DNA from: Salinisphaera sp.
GTDB taxonomy: Bacteria > Pseudomonadota > Gammaproteobacteria > Nevskiales > Salinisphaeraceae
NCBI GenBank assembly: GCA_027858915.1
Contig: JAQIBT010000156.1
Coordinates: forward strand, 1 to 64,000
Direction: 5' to 3'
Length of the DNA stretch: 64,000 bases
Under the pieces are notes generated by a model. It ran no database searches. It saw nothing but the letters and a program-made list of their open reading frames with translations, and was not told the DNA's origin. A program made the position numbers and the translations under genes. This document shows, one piece after another, positions 42,901-51,915 of the stretch (the first letter of the stretch is position 1; each line of letters starts with the position of its first letter).

Positions 42901-43326
42901 ATGAATGGGCTGCGCTTGCCCGATAGCGCCCAAGAGATTGCCGACGTAATCGGCCGCGAGCGTACGCTGTATCTGATTGGCCAGCTGCCCGTATGCGGCC
43001 AGCGCTCATGGCGCGTGGTGCTGTACGTGCCCAAGACACTGCCGGCTGATCACTGGCTGGTACGCGTACTGGGCTGGCGCGATGCCATGCGGCTGGTGCG
43101 AGAGTTCGGCGGCGAGATCCTGCAGCCCAGCAACTGCCGCTGCGTACACCGCGCCTACCGCGACCAGTCGATCCATCGCATGGCAGGCGAGGGCATGAGC
43201 GCTGCCGACATCGCCCGGGCCGTCGGCCTGACCCGCCGCCGCGTCTCCGGCGTGCTCGCCGCCGACGCGGCGCCCCGCGCCGTAGAAATCGCGGGTCCTT
43301 CCCAGGGGGGCACGGCCCGTGGGTAA
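42901..43326 (+). CDS. Mor-family transcription activator
   Basis: A 141-residue protein of the Mu Mor/C type: LPDSAQEIADVIGRERTLYLIGQLP at the N-terminus, NCRCVHRAYRDQSIHRMAGEGMSAADIARAVGLTRRRV as the C-terminal HTH. Mor activates Mu middle transcription; here the gene sits directly before the terminase and could activate the morphogenesis operon. Confidence 0.85.
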   Translation: MNGLRLPDSAQEIADVIGRERTLYLIGQLPVCGQRSWRVVLYVPKTLPADHWLVRVLGWRDAMRLVREFGGEILQPSNCRCVHRAYRDQSIHRMAGEGMSAADIARAVGLTRRRVSGVLAADAAPRAVEIAGPSQGGTARG

Positions 43327-43395
43327 TTGGATTCGCAGAATGTGGCTTCTGTGTGGCCCTGAAATGCGACTCTATCTCTATGTCTGGGGGCGCTA

Positions 43396-43905
43396 ATGGG
43401 CGGCAAGGCCCCGGCTCGCGGGCAGGTGGTCAACCGGGTTGAGCTGGCCCAGGTGGTTGGCAAGCACGTCACGACCATCGATCAGTGGGTACGCGAGGGT
43501 TGCCCATTCCTGCAGCGCGGTAGCCGTGGCATTGCCTGGGAGTTTTCGACCGCCGACGTGTACGACTGGCGGCTCGAGCGTGAGCGCTCTACGCAAGATG
43601 ACCCCTCGAATATGGAAGAGCTTGAGTGGCGCCACGAACTGGCGAACACGCTCAAGGCCGAGCTGGATCTGGCGAAAGCACAGGGCGACGTGGCCTACAT
43701 CGAGGAAGTCGAGGCCGCGGTTGCCGAGGCGTTCGGCGCGGTGCGTACCAGCATGCGCAATATTGCCGCCCGGATCGCGGGCCGGCTGGTAATCGAGAAA
43801 GACGACAAGAGCATCAAGCAGATACTGCTTGCTGAGATAGATCAGGCGCTGGAAGCCTTGGCCAACTCGTCCCTGGTCGCCGAGCCAGAAGACGAGGACG
43901 CATGA
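43396..43905 (+). CDS. Terminase small subunit (Nu1-like)
   Basis: A 169-residue protein with an N-terminal winged-helix (VNRVELAQVVGKHVTTIDQWVREGCPFLQRGSRGIAWEFSTADVYDWRL) for recognising the packaging site, and a C-terminal helical region that should assemble with the large subunit. Overlap with the large subunit is ATGA. Confidence 0.9.
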   Translation: MGGKAPARGQVVNRVELAQVVGKHVTTIDQWVREGCPFLQRGSRGIAWEFSTADVYDWRLERERSTQDDPSNMEELEWRHELANTLKAELDLAKAQGDVAYIEEVEAAVAEAFGAVRTSMRNIAARIAGRLVIEKDDKSIKQILLAEIDQALEALANSSLVAEPEDEDA

Positions 43906-45872
43906 CCGGCAACCCGCCAGAGGTCCCGCGCCCGTTCGGCAACGCGCTGGGCGTGCGGTTGGCGATACGGCGCGCGGCCCGTCATCTGCGCCCGCCGACC
44001 CAGATGCTTCCGACCGAGTGGGCCGAGGCGAACGTACGGATTCCGGCCGGCAATGCCATACCCGGGCCGATCCGGTTCGATAACGCGCCGTATCAGCGCG
44101 AGCCGTTGAATATGACGGTACGCACCGATTGTCACCGCATCACGCTGATGTGGTCGGCGCAGGTCGGCAAGACGTTGTTGGCGCTGTGTGCTCAAGGGTT
44201 CCGGATTGCGGCGAACCCGACCAGCCAGATCATGATGCAGCCGTCCGAAGGCGATCTGCGCACCTGGCTCGAAACCAAGTTCAACCCGATGGTCGACGCC
44301 AGCGACCAGCTATCTAGCGTCATAGCCGCACCGCGCAGCCGCCAGGGCGTGAACAACCAGCAGATGAAGAGCTACCCGGGCGGCTTCATGATGTTTGCCT
44401 GGTCCGGTTCGCCCAAGACCATGCGCGGTCGCTCGGCGCCGTTCATCGTTTGCGACGAAACCGACGGCTATGACCGGATCAGCGAAGGCCACCCGGTCAG
44501 CGTACTCGGCCAGCGTGCGGCCACGTTTGGCGATGACGCGCTGGTGATGGAAATCAGCACACCGACCTTCAAGGACCTGAGCTGGATTGATTCGAGTTTT
44601 CAGGAAGGCGACCAGCGCCACTTCCATGTGCGTTGCCCGCACTGCGAGCAGCTGCAGCCGTTGCGATGGGGTCAGGTGGTCTGGGACAAGTCGTACGACG
44701 GCGGCCATTATCCCGACACCGCGCGTTATGTCTGTATCAACGGCTGCGATCCCGGCTGGGACGATGCCACCCGCGCCGCTGCTATTCGATCTGCCGAGCG
44801 CGACGGCGGCGGCTGGATCGCCGACAAGCCATTTGACGGCCACGCCAGCTATCACCTGAATGAGCTCTACAGCACGATGCGCAAGCTGTCGGACATCGTG
44901 CGCTCGTTCCTGGCCAAGAAAGCCGCCGGCGATCTGCAGACGTTTACCAACGTCAGCCTGGCCGAAGTCTGGGAAGAACAAGGCTCGCAGGTCGACAGCG
45001 TGGGACTGATGGAGCGGGTGGAGAAATTCGCCGCACCGGTGCCGGCGGGTGCGGTCTGGCTGTCGGCCGGTATCGATATGCAGGAAGACCGGCTCGAGCT
45101 GGAAATCGTCGGATGGGGCCAGGGCGAAGAATCTTGGTCGGTCGAATACCACGTGATCTGGGGCGATCCGTTGCTCGATGACGTCTGGCGCGAACTGGAC
45201 GACAAGCTGTCGTCGACCTGGCTGCACGAATCCGGCGCCCAGATCACGGTCGGCGCGGCTTGTCTGGACACCGGCGGCGGGGCAGGCGACAACGGCCTGA
45301 CCTACACCCAGCGCGCTTATGAGTACGTGCGCAAACGGGCCGGCCGTCGTTTGTTTGCCATCAAGGGCGTGGGCGGCTGGGACCGGCCGATTGTGTCGGC
45401 ACCCAGCCGCAAGAAATCCGGCACGCGCCGCCAGCGCCCGGTCGATCTGTTCACGGTCGGCAGCGACGAAGCCAAGGCGATCATCGCCAAGCGGCTGGAT
45501 ATCGACACGCCCGGCCCAGGCTATTGCCACGTGCCCGATACGCGCGATGCCGAATGGTTTCGCCAGATCACCGCCGAGAAGCTGGTGACGCGTTATCGCA
45601 AAGGCTTTGCCCAGCGCGAATGGCATAAGACGAGGCCCCGTAACGAAGCGCTCGATTGTCGCCAGTACGCCTATGCCGCGCTCAAGCTCATCAACCCCAA
45701 CCTCGAGCGCATCGCCAAGCGCTTGACCGAAGCCGCCGACGAGCCAGAAGAAAACGCACCGGAAACACCGCCAGAGGAAGAAAAAGCCAAGACACCCCAG
45801 CCTAAACGCAAACGTCTGCGAAAGCGCAAGAGTCGCCACGGTAAGGGCTCCAGCTGGGTGAACAACTATTGA
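43902..45872 (+). CDS. Terminase large subunit, GpA family
   Basis: A 656-residue packaging motor. The Walker A-like MWSAQVGKT is at 83-91, Walker B is PFIVCDETDGY near 183, and the C-terminal nuclease domain follows. The GpA (lambda) family cuts at cos sites. The C-terminus ends in a Lys/Arg-rich tail. A diverged copy of the recurring 17-bp element lies in its first codons and another near its end. Confidence 0.93.
   Translation: MTGNPPEVPRPFGNALGVRLAIRRAARHLRPPTQMLPTEWAEANVRIPAGNAIPGPIRFDNAPYQREPLNMTVRTDCHRITLMWSAQVGKTLLALCAQGFRIAANPTSQIMMQPSEGDLRTWLETKFNPMVDASDQLSSVIAAPRSRQGVNNQQMKSYPGGFMMFAWSGSPKTMRGRSAPFIVCDETDGYDRISEGHPVSVLGQRAATFGDDALVMEISTPTFKDLSWIDSSFQEGDQRHFHVRCPHCEQLQPLRWGQVVWDKSYDGGHYPDTARYVCINGCDPGWDDATRAAAIRSAERDGGGWIADKPFDGHASYHLNELYSTMRKLSDIVRSFLAKKAAGDLQTFTNVSLAEVWEEQGSQVDSVGLMERVEKFAAPVPAGAVWLSAGIDMQEDRLELEIVGWGQGEESWSVEYHVIWGDPLLDDVWRELDDKLSSTWLHESGAQITVGAACLDTGGGAGDNGLTYTQRAYEYVRKRAGRRLFAIKGVGGWDRPIVSAPSRKKSGTRRQRPVDLFTVGSDEAKAIIAKRLDIDTPGPGYCHVPDTRDAEWFRQITAEKLVTRYRKGFAQREWHKTRPRNEALDCRQYAYAALKLINPNLERIAKRLTEAADEPEENAPETPPEEEKAKTPQPKRKRLRKRKSRHGKGSSWVNNY
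43906..43923 (+). repeat. Module-boundary repeat, diverged copy 1
   Basis: The 3' thirteen bases AACCCGCCAGAGG match the exact copies elsewhere; the 5' part is CCGGC instead of CCGGAA. It is in the first codons of the terminase large subunit. Confidence 0.6.
45761..45777 (+). repeat. Module-boundary repeat, diverged copy 2
   Basis: GGAAACACCGCCAGAGG matches the exact copies at 15 of 17 bases. It lies near the 3' end of the terminase large-subunit gene, in the same orientation as the others. Confidence 0.55.
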
Positions 45873-46396
45873 ATATCCCCAACACCATTACGGCCGGCAC
45901 GACGCTCGAGATCCCGATCACGCTCACGGCCTATCCAGCGCCGACCTGGAGCCTGACGCTGATGATGCGCGGCGCCAGCCAGATCGATATCCGCGCGACC
46001 TCAAAAGATAGCCAGCACGTCCTGCACGCCGACCCCGCGACTACGGCCGCCTGGTTGCCCGGGCGTTACTGGTACGTGGTGCGCGTCACCGACGGCGTCA
46101 ATATCGAACAGATCGAAGAAGGCGAGGCCACGATCGCCCCTGACCTGGCCACGGTCAATATCGAATACGACGGCCGTGGTCATGTCCGCAAAGTGCTGGA
46201 CGCGATCGAAGCGGTCATCGAAGGGCGTGCCTCGAAAGACCAGGAACGCTACCGCATCAAGGACCGCGAGCTACAACGCACGCCGGTCGGTGAACTGCTC
46301 AACCTGCGCAATCTCTATCGCCGCGAACTGGTCCGCCAGAAACAAGCCGCGCGCGGTTCGGAGCTGCTGGGCCGCCGTGTCCTGGTGCGGTTCTAG
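45869..46396 (+). CDS. Head-tail joining-type protein (gpW-like C-terminus)
   Basis: A 175-residue protein starting at TTG 45869 in a TTGA overlap with the terminase stop. Residues 1-95 are beta-rich (LEIPITLTAYPAPTWSLTLMMRG). The last 60 (DRELQRTPVGELLNLRNLYRRELVRQK) resemble lambda gpW, which sits at this genome position and binds the portal connector. Function is inferred. Confidence 0.6.
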   Translation: MNIPNTITAGTTLEIPITLTAYPAPTWSLTLMMRGASQIDIRATSKDSQHVLHADPATTAAWLPGRYWYVVRVTDGVNIEQIEEGEATIAPDLATVNIEYDGRGHVRKVLDAIEAVIEGRASKDQERYRIKDRELQRTPVGELLNLRNLYRRELVRQKQAARGSELLGRRVLVRF

Positions 46397-46398
46397 CC

Positions 46399-47952
46399 AT
46401 GTGGCCGTTCAATAAATCCCAGCGCTCACAGCCAGCCAGCAGCGAGCCGCCGAAAAAACAACGACGCGTGCCGATCCGAAAAATCATGTCTCGGCAATAC
46501 CAGTCGGCCGCGCACGACCGACTGACAGACTCCTGGCAATCCACGCCGATCCCGGCCGACGATATCGTCTGGCTCAACCAGCGCACCCTGGTTGGGCGCT
46601 CGCGCGAGCAATGCCAGAACAACGACTATGCCGTCAGCTATCTACGCAAACTGTGCCAGAACGTGATCGGGCATAAAGGCGTCCAACTACAAGGCCAGAA
46701 CCGCGACCCCAACGGCAAGCTCGACGCGCTGGCTAATCAAGCCATTGAGCTTGCATGGGCCAACTGGAGCAAACGCCAGAACAGCGATATCACCGGCCGC
46801 CAGTCGTTGCGTAATCTGGCCAATCAGTGCATCAGAACGGCAGCGATAGACGGAGAGTTCTTCGTTCGGATCCTGCACGGCGCCGACGCGGGCCCCTGGG
46901 GTTTTGCGCTGCAGCTGATCGACCCCCAGCGCTGCCCGATCGATTTCGACGAAACCGGTCTGCGCAACGGCCGTTTCCGCCGCCAAGGCATCGAGTTCGA
47001 CGCCAACGGCAAGCCGCTGGCGTATCTGTTCGGCACGCTATCCCCGGCCTATGCCGACCTGATGTATAGCGGCCGCGGCTATATCCGGATTCCGGCAGAA
47101 GAAATCATCCACGGTTTTATCCCCGTCATGACCGGCCAGAAACGCGGCCTGCCGTGGACCAGCACCGCGCTTTGGCGCATGAACATGCAAAAAGGCTTTG
47201 GCGATGCTGCACTCGTCAACGCTCGGGCCTCGGCCGCCAAGGGCGGCTGGCTGGAATGGGATGAAAACGCTGGTCCTGAACCCGACGAGGACATGGACGA
47301 CAAGGACCGCGAAGAAATCTTCATGGAAGGCGACCCCGGCATCTGGCAAGAACTGCCGCCGGGCCTGCGCGCCAAGACCTCCGACCTGAATTTTCCGGCC
47401 GGCGAGTTCGCCATATTCGACAAGCAGATGCTGCGCGGCATGGCCTCGGGCCTGGGCGTGGCCTACAACAGCCTCGCCAACGATCTCGAAAACGTCAATT
47501 ACTCCAGCATCCGGCAAGGCACGCTCGACGAGCGCGAGAACTGGAAAGACCTGCAGGAATGGATGATCGAATCGTTCTACCAGCCGATCTTTGATGCCTG
47601 GTTGCCGCGTGCCTTGCTCAGCCAACGAATCACGGTTGCCGGCAAGCCGCTGAAACCCGAGAAGCTCTGGAAACACCGCGAAGTCATCTGGCAGCCGCGG
47701 CGCTGGTCGTGGGTCGATCCGCAGAAAGACGTCAACGCCGCAATTAAAAGCGTTGAAAACGTATTTCAGAACCCGGGCCAGATCATCCGCGAACAAGGCC
47801 AGGACCCAGACACCGTATGGCGCAACTACGCCAACGATATCGAGTCCATGAAAGCCGCCGGTATTCCAGAGAATTTCATCTACGCGACCCTTGCGGGCGC
47901 GGATCCCACCGCACAACCGGGAAGCAACAATGACCCCAACGCCAAAAAATAA
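46399..47952 (+). CDS. Portal protein, lambda family
   Basis: A 517-residue portal: the N-terminal Lys/Arg-rich part, YAVSYLRKLCQNVIG, the QLIDPQRCPIDFDETG region, and LGVAYNSLANDLENVNYSSIRQGTLDERENWK are typical of the lambda gpB group. Twelve copies form the vertex channel through which DNA is packaged. Its 3' end overlaps the protease-capsid gene by 23 bp. Confidence 0.92.
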   Translation: MWPFNKSQRSQPASSEPPKKQRRVPIRKIMSRQYQSAAHDRLTDSWQSTPIPADDIVWLNQRTLVGRSREQCQNNDYAVSYLRKLCQNVIGHKGVQLQGQNRDPNGKLDALANQAIELAWANWSKRQNSDITGRQSLRNLANQCIRTAAIDGEFFVRILHGADAGPWGFALQLIDPQRCPIDFDETGLRNGRFRRQGIEFDANGKPLAYLFGTLSPAYADLMYSGRGYIRIPAEEIIHGFIPVMTGQKRGLPWTSTALWRMNMQKGFGDAALVNARASAAKGGWLEWDENAGPEPDEDMDDKDREEIFMEGDPGIWQELPPGLRAKTSDLNFPAGEFAIFDKQMLRGMASGLGVAYNSLANDLENVNYSSIRQGTLDERENWKDLQEWMIESFYQPIFDAWLPRALLSQRITVAGKPLKPEKLWKHREVIWQPRRWSWVDPQKDVNAAIKSVENVFQNPGQIIREQGQDPDTVWRNYANDIESMKAAGIPENFIYATLAGADPTAQPGSNNDPNAKK

Positions 47953-50140
47953 CGCGCACGAATTGGTCTGTCCTGTCTGTGCCTATGTCGTCAGCCGGTG
48001 CCAATGCATGGCCACGCTGGGCAAATCAGACGATGCCCACAGCCGAGACCGAGACCAGGCCGCGCAGGCACGGCCCAGAAGCGGCGTGGCGCCAGCGCAT
48101 CACGGCATCCCGGCCGGTCAGACCCGGGCATGGTCGGCCGAGCAGATCGCCAAGCGCCAACCCGAAGGCCTGGCACGCAGCGCCGAAATCCGCCAGATCG
48201 ACGAAGAAGCCCGCACGGTCGAGCTGTCGTTTTCCAGCGAAGAAGCGGTCCGCCGTTTTTTCGGCGACGAGGTGCTGTCGCATGCCCCCGGCGCCATGCG
48301 CATGGACCGGCTTAATGCCTCGGCCCCATTGCTGATGAACCACGAATGGGAAGACCAGATCGGGGTCATCGAATCGGCCGAAATCAAGAATCGCAAAGGC
48401 CGGGCAGTGGTGCGTTTCTCGCGTGCCGCCAAGGCCGAAGAAGTGTTCCAGGACGTGATCGACGGCATTCGCAAGAACGTCTCGGTCGGCTACTCCATCC
48501 ACGGCGTCAACGTGCAAGAGCGCGACGGCCAGCCGGATCTGGTCACCGTCACCGACTGGGAGCCGATGGAAATCAGCTTCGCTGCGGTGGCGGCGGATAT
48601 CTCGGTCGGCGTCGGCCGTGCCAAATCACTGGAAAACCCGCCAGAGGATGCCCCCGCGGCCCACGGCGAGAATGATACCCGTCACAAAACTCATGCGCGG
48701 ACAGACACCAATGAGGAACCGCCAGCTATGAAAATCAAAACTCTACGCGACGCCGAAGGCAACCTGGTCCGCGCCAAGGTAGACGAGAACGACAAGATCG
48801 TTGAAGTGCTCGAAACCCTCGAGCGCGCCGGCGAATCCGAAGCCCATGCCAAGCGCAGCGGCCAGGAATCCGGCGAGCGCGCTGGCCGCGAGGCCGAGCA
48901 GACCCGCACCAAGACGCTGCTGGAAATGGGCGAGCAGTACGGCGCCGCCGATCTGGCCCGCACCGCAGTATCCGAAGGCACGGACGTCGATGCCTTCCGC
49001 GGCCAGCTGCTCGAGCACATGAACAGCGATCGCAGCAACAGCGGCAACCGTGCCCGCAGCCTGGGCGACCAGGGCGCCGAGATCGGCATGAGCGAGCGCG
49101 ACAAGAAGCAGTATTCGTTCATGCGCGCCGTACGCGCCATGGCCAACCCGACCAACCAGCGGGCCCAGGCCGAAGCCGCTTTCGAGTTTGAATGCTCGGA
49201 AGAAGCACAGAAAAAGATGGACCGCGGCGTCGAGGGCATGATCGTGCCGTTCGACGTGCTCAATCGCGCGCTCAATACCAGCACCGCGGCAACCGCAGCC
49301 GGTGACACCGGCGGCAACCTGATTCAGACCGACTTGCTCACCAGCTCGTTTATCGATCTGTTGCGCAACCGCACCATCGCCATGCAGATGGCCCGCACCA
49401 TGGCCGGTCTGGTCGGCTTCGTGGATATCCCGAAACAGACCTCGGGCGGCCAGGCCTACTGGGTCGGCGAAGGCGAAGACGTTGCCGAAACCGCGCTCGA
49501 TCTGGGCCAGATTCATCTGGCACCGCATACGGTTGGCGCTTATCAAGACGTCACCCGGCGCCAGATCATGCAGACCAGCATGGACATGGAAGCGCTGTTG
49601 CGTGCTGATCTGGCCAAGGCCATGGCGCTCGAGATCGATCGTGCTTTCTTCTACGGCACCGGCAGCGGCCAGCAGCCGCTGGGCCTGGCAAACGTAGCCG
49701 GCATCAACGCCGTAGCACTTGGCACGCCCTATGCCGCCGGCCCGCCGGTCGTCCAGGCCCAGCCGACCTATGAAGAAATCGTCGAGATGGAATCGCAGAT
49801 CGCGGCCGACAACGCTGACGTTGCAGGCATGACCTATGTCATGAACTCGCAGCTCAAGGGCACGCTCAAGACCACCGAGAAATTCCCCAACGCCATGGGG
49901 CGTACGGTCTGGGAAGACGGCGATACGGTCAACGGCTACAACACCGCAGTCTCCAACGAGATAGCGCGCGGCGACATCATCTTCGGCAACTACATGGATG
50001 CCATCATCGGCATGTGGGGCGGCCTGGAGCTGTTCACCAACCCGTACAAGCATTCGTTGTCGGGCACGCTCGAGATCAGCGTCAAACAGGATATCGACTT
50101 CGCTATCCGGCGTCCTGAATCCTTCTGTATCGCCCGCTAA
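47930..50140 (+). CDS. Fused prohead protease - major capsid protein
   Basis: A 736-residue fusion. Residues 90-240 form an HK97-type prohead protease (S78) with His138 (LLMNHEWEDQIG) and Ser185 (RKNVSVGYSI). Residues from about 267 are a scaffold-like coiled region (LETLERAGESEAHAKRSGQE), then an HK97-fold capsid (about 400-736). The far N-terminus has a CPVC...CQC cluster resembling a zinc knuckle. An internal ATG at 48728 could start the capsid alone. The protease should cleave the fusion during head maturation. Confidence 0.9.
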   Translation: MTPTPKNNAHELVCPVCAYVVSRCQCMATLGKSDDAHSRDRDQAAQARPRSGVAPAHHGIPAGQTRAWSAEQIAKRQPEGLARSAEIRQIDEEARTVELSFSSEEAVRRFFGDEVLSHAPGAMRMDRLNASAPLLMNHEWEDQIGVIESAEIKNRKGRAVVRFSRAAKAEEVFQDVIDGIRKNVSVGYSIHGVNVQERDGQPDLVTVTDWEPMEISFAAVAADISVGVGRAKSLENPPEDAPAAHGENDTRHKTHARTDTNEEPPAMKIKTLRDAEGNLVRAKVDENDKIVEVLETLERAGESEAHAKRSGQESGERAGREAEQTRTKTLLEMGEQYGAADLARTAVSEGTDVDAFRGQLLEHMNSDRSNSGNRARSLGDQGAEIGMSERDKKQYSFMRAVRAMANPTNQRAQAEAAFEFECSEEAQKKMDRGVEGMIVPFDVLNRALNTSTAATAAGDTGGNLIQTDLLTSSFIDLLRNRTIAMQMARTMAGLVGFVDIPKQTSGGQAYWVGEGEDVAETALDLGQIHLAPHTVGAYQDVTRRQIMQTSMDMEALLRADLAKAMALEIDRAFFYGTGSGQQPLGLANVAGINAVALGTPYAAGPPVVQAQPTYEEIVEMESQIAADNADVAGMTYVMNSQLKGTLKTTEKFPNAMGRTVWEDGDTVNGYNTAVSNEIARGDIIFGNYMDAIIGMWGGLELFTNPYKHSLSGTLEISVKQDIDFAIRRPESFCIAR
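48631..48647 (+). repeat. Module-boundary repeat, exact copy A
   Basis: GGAAAACCCGCCAGAGG, inside the linker coding region between the protease and capsid domains. The identical 17-mer recurs at 52649 and 56804. Confidence 0.8.
48712..48730 (+). promoter_or_regulatory. Possible internal ribosome binding site for a separate capsid
   Basis: GAGGAA (48713-48718) precedes the in-frame ATG 48728 by 9 bases, exactly at the junction between protease and capsid modules. Internal initiation would give a 470-residue capsid precursor in excess of the fusion, as in lambda C/Nu3. Confidence 0.4.
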
Positions 50141-50185
50141 ACAGCCGGGCTGATACACCGCCGATCCCGCTAAAAGGACCCTATC

Positions 50186-50509
50186 ATGGCAAAAGACAAG
50201 CGATTCCTTATTACCCTCAGCTCGGCCGCTGTGTTCGACGGCGAGATCAAGGTCGCCGGCGAGACCGTCGAATGCGACGAAAGCACGGCCAAGGGCCTGT
50301 TGCATCGCGGCAAGGGCACGCTGGCCGAAGGCAAGCCAGGCGAAGCCGACCATTCCGGTGACGCCGACGAAAAGGTCTTGGCGGAACATACGGTCGACGA
50401 GCTGCGCCATATTGCCGACGAGTACGGCATTGATGGGGTCAGCAGCCTCAAGAAAGCGGAGCTGATCGCCGCGATCGAAACCCACGAGGCCGCGAACGCG
50501 GACGAGTAA
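50186..50509 (+). CDS. Head-associated protein with HeH-like motif
   Basis: A 107-residue protein: N-terminal beta segment (KDKRFLITLSSAAVFDGEIKVAG), an acidic linker, and a C-terminal helix-extension-helix (HTVDELRHIADEYGIDGVSSLKKAELIAAI) as in Rho N-terminal/SAP-type DNA-binding motifs. Position after the capsid suggests a head completion or decoration role. AAGGA precedes ATG 50186. Confidence 0.65.
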   Translation: MAKDKRFLITLSSAAVFDGEIKVAGETVECDESTAKGLLHRGKGTLAEGKPGEADHSGDADEKVLAEHTVDELRHIADEYGIDGVSSLKKAELIAAIETHEAANADE

Positions 50510-50513
50510 CGCC

Positions 50514-50828
50514 ATGCCGGCACCGGCCTGGGAAGACCTGGAACCGTTCTTCGACCTCGACGAGTTTGCAACGCTCGTCGAGGTCGAAACGCGTGCAGGC
50601 AATACGCGCCAGTTTCAGGCGATGTTCGACTGGCCCTATGAAGACGCCGAAATGGGCGAGTACAGCCTGGATACCCGGGCCCCACATCTGACCTGTCGTG
50701 CTACCGACGCCGACGGCCTCGGCCGCGGCGACTATGCCACCGTCGGCGGCGTGCGCTACGACATCCTCACCGGCCCACAATACGACGGCACCGGGCTGGC
50801 GATGATCGAACTGAGTGCGGCGACATGA
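50514..50828 (+). CDS. gpFII-like head-tail joining protein
   Basis: A 104-residue protein resembling lambda gpFII: an N-terminal acidic helix followed by a small beta barrel (VEVETRAGNTRQFQAMFDWPYED, GDYATVGGVRYDILTGPQYDG). It would cap the filled head and receive the tail. It overlaps the next gene by ATGA. Confidence 0.75.
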   Translation: MPAPAWEDLEPFFDLDEFATLVEVETRAGNTRQFQAMFDWPYEDAEMGEYSLDTRAPHLTCRATDADGLGRGDYATVGGVRYDILTGPQYDGTGLAMIELSAAT

Positions 50829-51373
50829 GTACGCCGGTATATGTCGAGATCGAAGGCATCGAACTGGCGCAGGTCGCCAGCGAGCTACGCGCCAGCGAGG
50901 TCGACGTCGAGAAAGCCGTCGGCCGGGCTATGTCGCGCACTGCACGCACTCTGCGCGCACGCGCGGCACGTGGCCTGAAAACAGAACTGGAACTACGCAA
51001 CCAGAAGCTCATCCGCCGACGCCTCAAGAGCGCGCGGCTTAAGCGCAGCAAGGACGGCGCGTTTCGGCTGTGGTTTGGCGCCAACGATATCCCGGTCAGC
51101 GCGTTCAAGGGCCGGCCGCGCCAGACCAACACCGGAGCGTCGTTTCGAGGCGTCAAATTCCCCGGCGGTTTCGTACGCCGTGGGGCATCCGGCAAGCGGA
51201 CTATCCTGATGCGCGTCGGCCACAGCCGCCGCAAGCTCACTGAAGCCAAGATGCCTGTGCAAGACCAGATGAACGTCTTTGTGCAAGACGAGATATGGGA
51301 TCAGGCACTGGATATCTTCTGGCTCAATTTCAAACGTGATCTACGCGCCCGCACGATCTACGGAGTGGGCTGA
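50825..51373 (+). CDS. Tail completion protein (gpZ-like)
   Basis: A 182-residue basic protein like the phage minor tail Z family: EVDVEKAVGRAMSRTARTLRARAARGLKTELELRNQKLIRRRL, then FRLWFGANDIPVSAFKGRPRQT and FVRRGASGKRTILMR. It probably works at the tail-head connection. It overlaps the next gene by one base (TGATG). Confidence 0.75.
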   Translation: MSTPVYVEIEGIELAQVASELRASEVDVEKAVGRAMSRTARTLRARAARGLKTELELRNQKLIRRRLKSARLKRSKDGAFRLWFGANDIPVSAFKGRPRQTNTGASFRGVKFPGGFVRRGASGKRTILMRVGHSRRKLTEAKMPVQDQMNVFVQDEIWDQALDIFWLNFKRDLRARTIYGVG

Positions 51374-51915
51374 TGGGCATACCTGCAGCAACCGACCTGG
51401 ACGCGTTGTTCGACGCAATCGTTGCCTCGATATCGGCACGGTTCCCGGATCTGATCACCGTCCAGGATCATATAGAAGATCGCACCCAGATCAGCATGCC
51501 GGCTTGTCTGATCGAAATGGCCGACTGCGATACCTCGGATGTGGTCGACCCCGGAAGCGAGCAGCTGGAACTGGTCGCCACCTTCGAAGCAAGAATCATC
51601 ATCGGTTTTCGCACCGACACCGCAAAACGCGAGATTCGCAAGCTGGCTACGGCGCTGGCCGCACATATCCGTTTGCAGCGCTGGGGCGTGCCCTGCGGCG
51701 AAGCACAGGTGATTGCAGTCGAGCCAGACGCCTTCGATCCGGATATGGACCGCTACGAAGTCTATCGGGTGGAATGGCGCCAGCCGATCATCATCGGCGA
51801 GAGTATCTGGAACAACGACGGCATCATTCCGACGACCGTGCTGGCCAGCGATGCCCCGGATATCGGCCCCCCGCACGCGGAAGATTACGACGTGATCACG
51901 CAGGCGCCGCAATGA
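51373..51915 (+). CDS. Putative tail terminator / head-tail connector
   Basis: A 180-residue protein with an alpha-beta layout (DLDALFDAIVASISARFPDLITVQDHI, LELVATFEARIIIGFRTDTAKREIRKLATALAAHI) like tail terminators of the gpU type. The location between Z-like and V genes fits. No exact family is certain. Confidence 0.6.
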   Translation: MGIPAATDLDALFDAIVASISARFPDLITVQDHIEDRTQISMPACLIEMADCDTSDVVDPGSEQLELVATFEARIIIGFRTDTAKREIRKLATALAAHIRLQRWGVPCGEAQVIAVEPDAFDPDMDRYEVYRVEWRQPIIIGESIWNNDGIIPTTVLASDAPDIGPPHAEDYDVITQAPQ

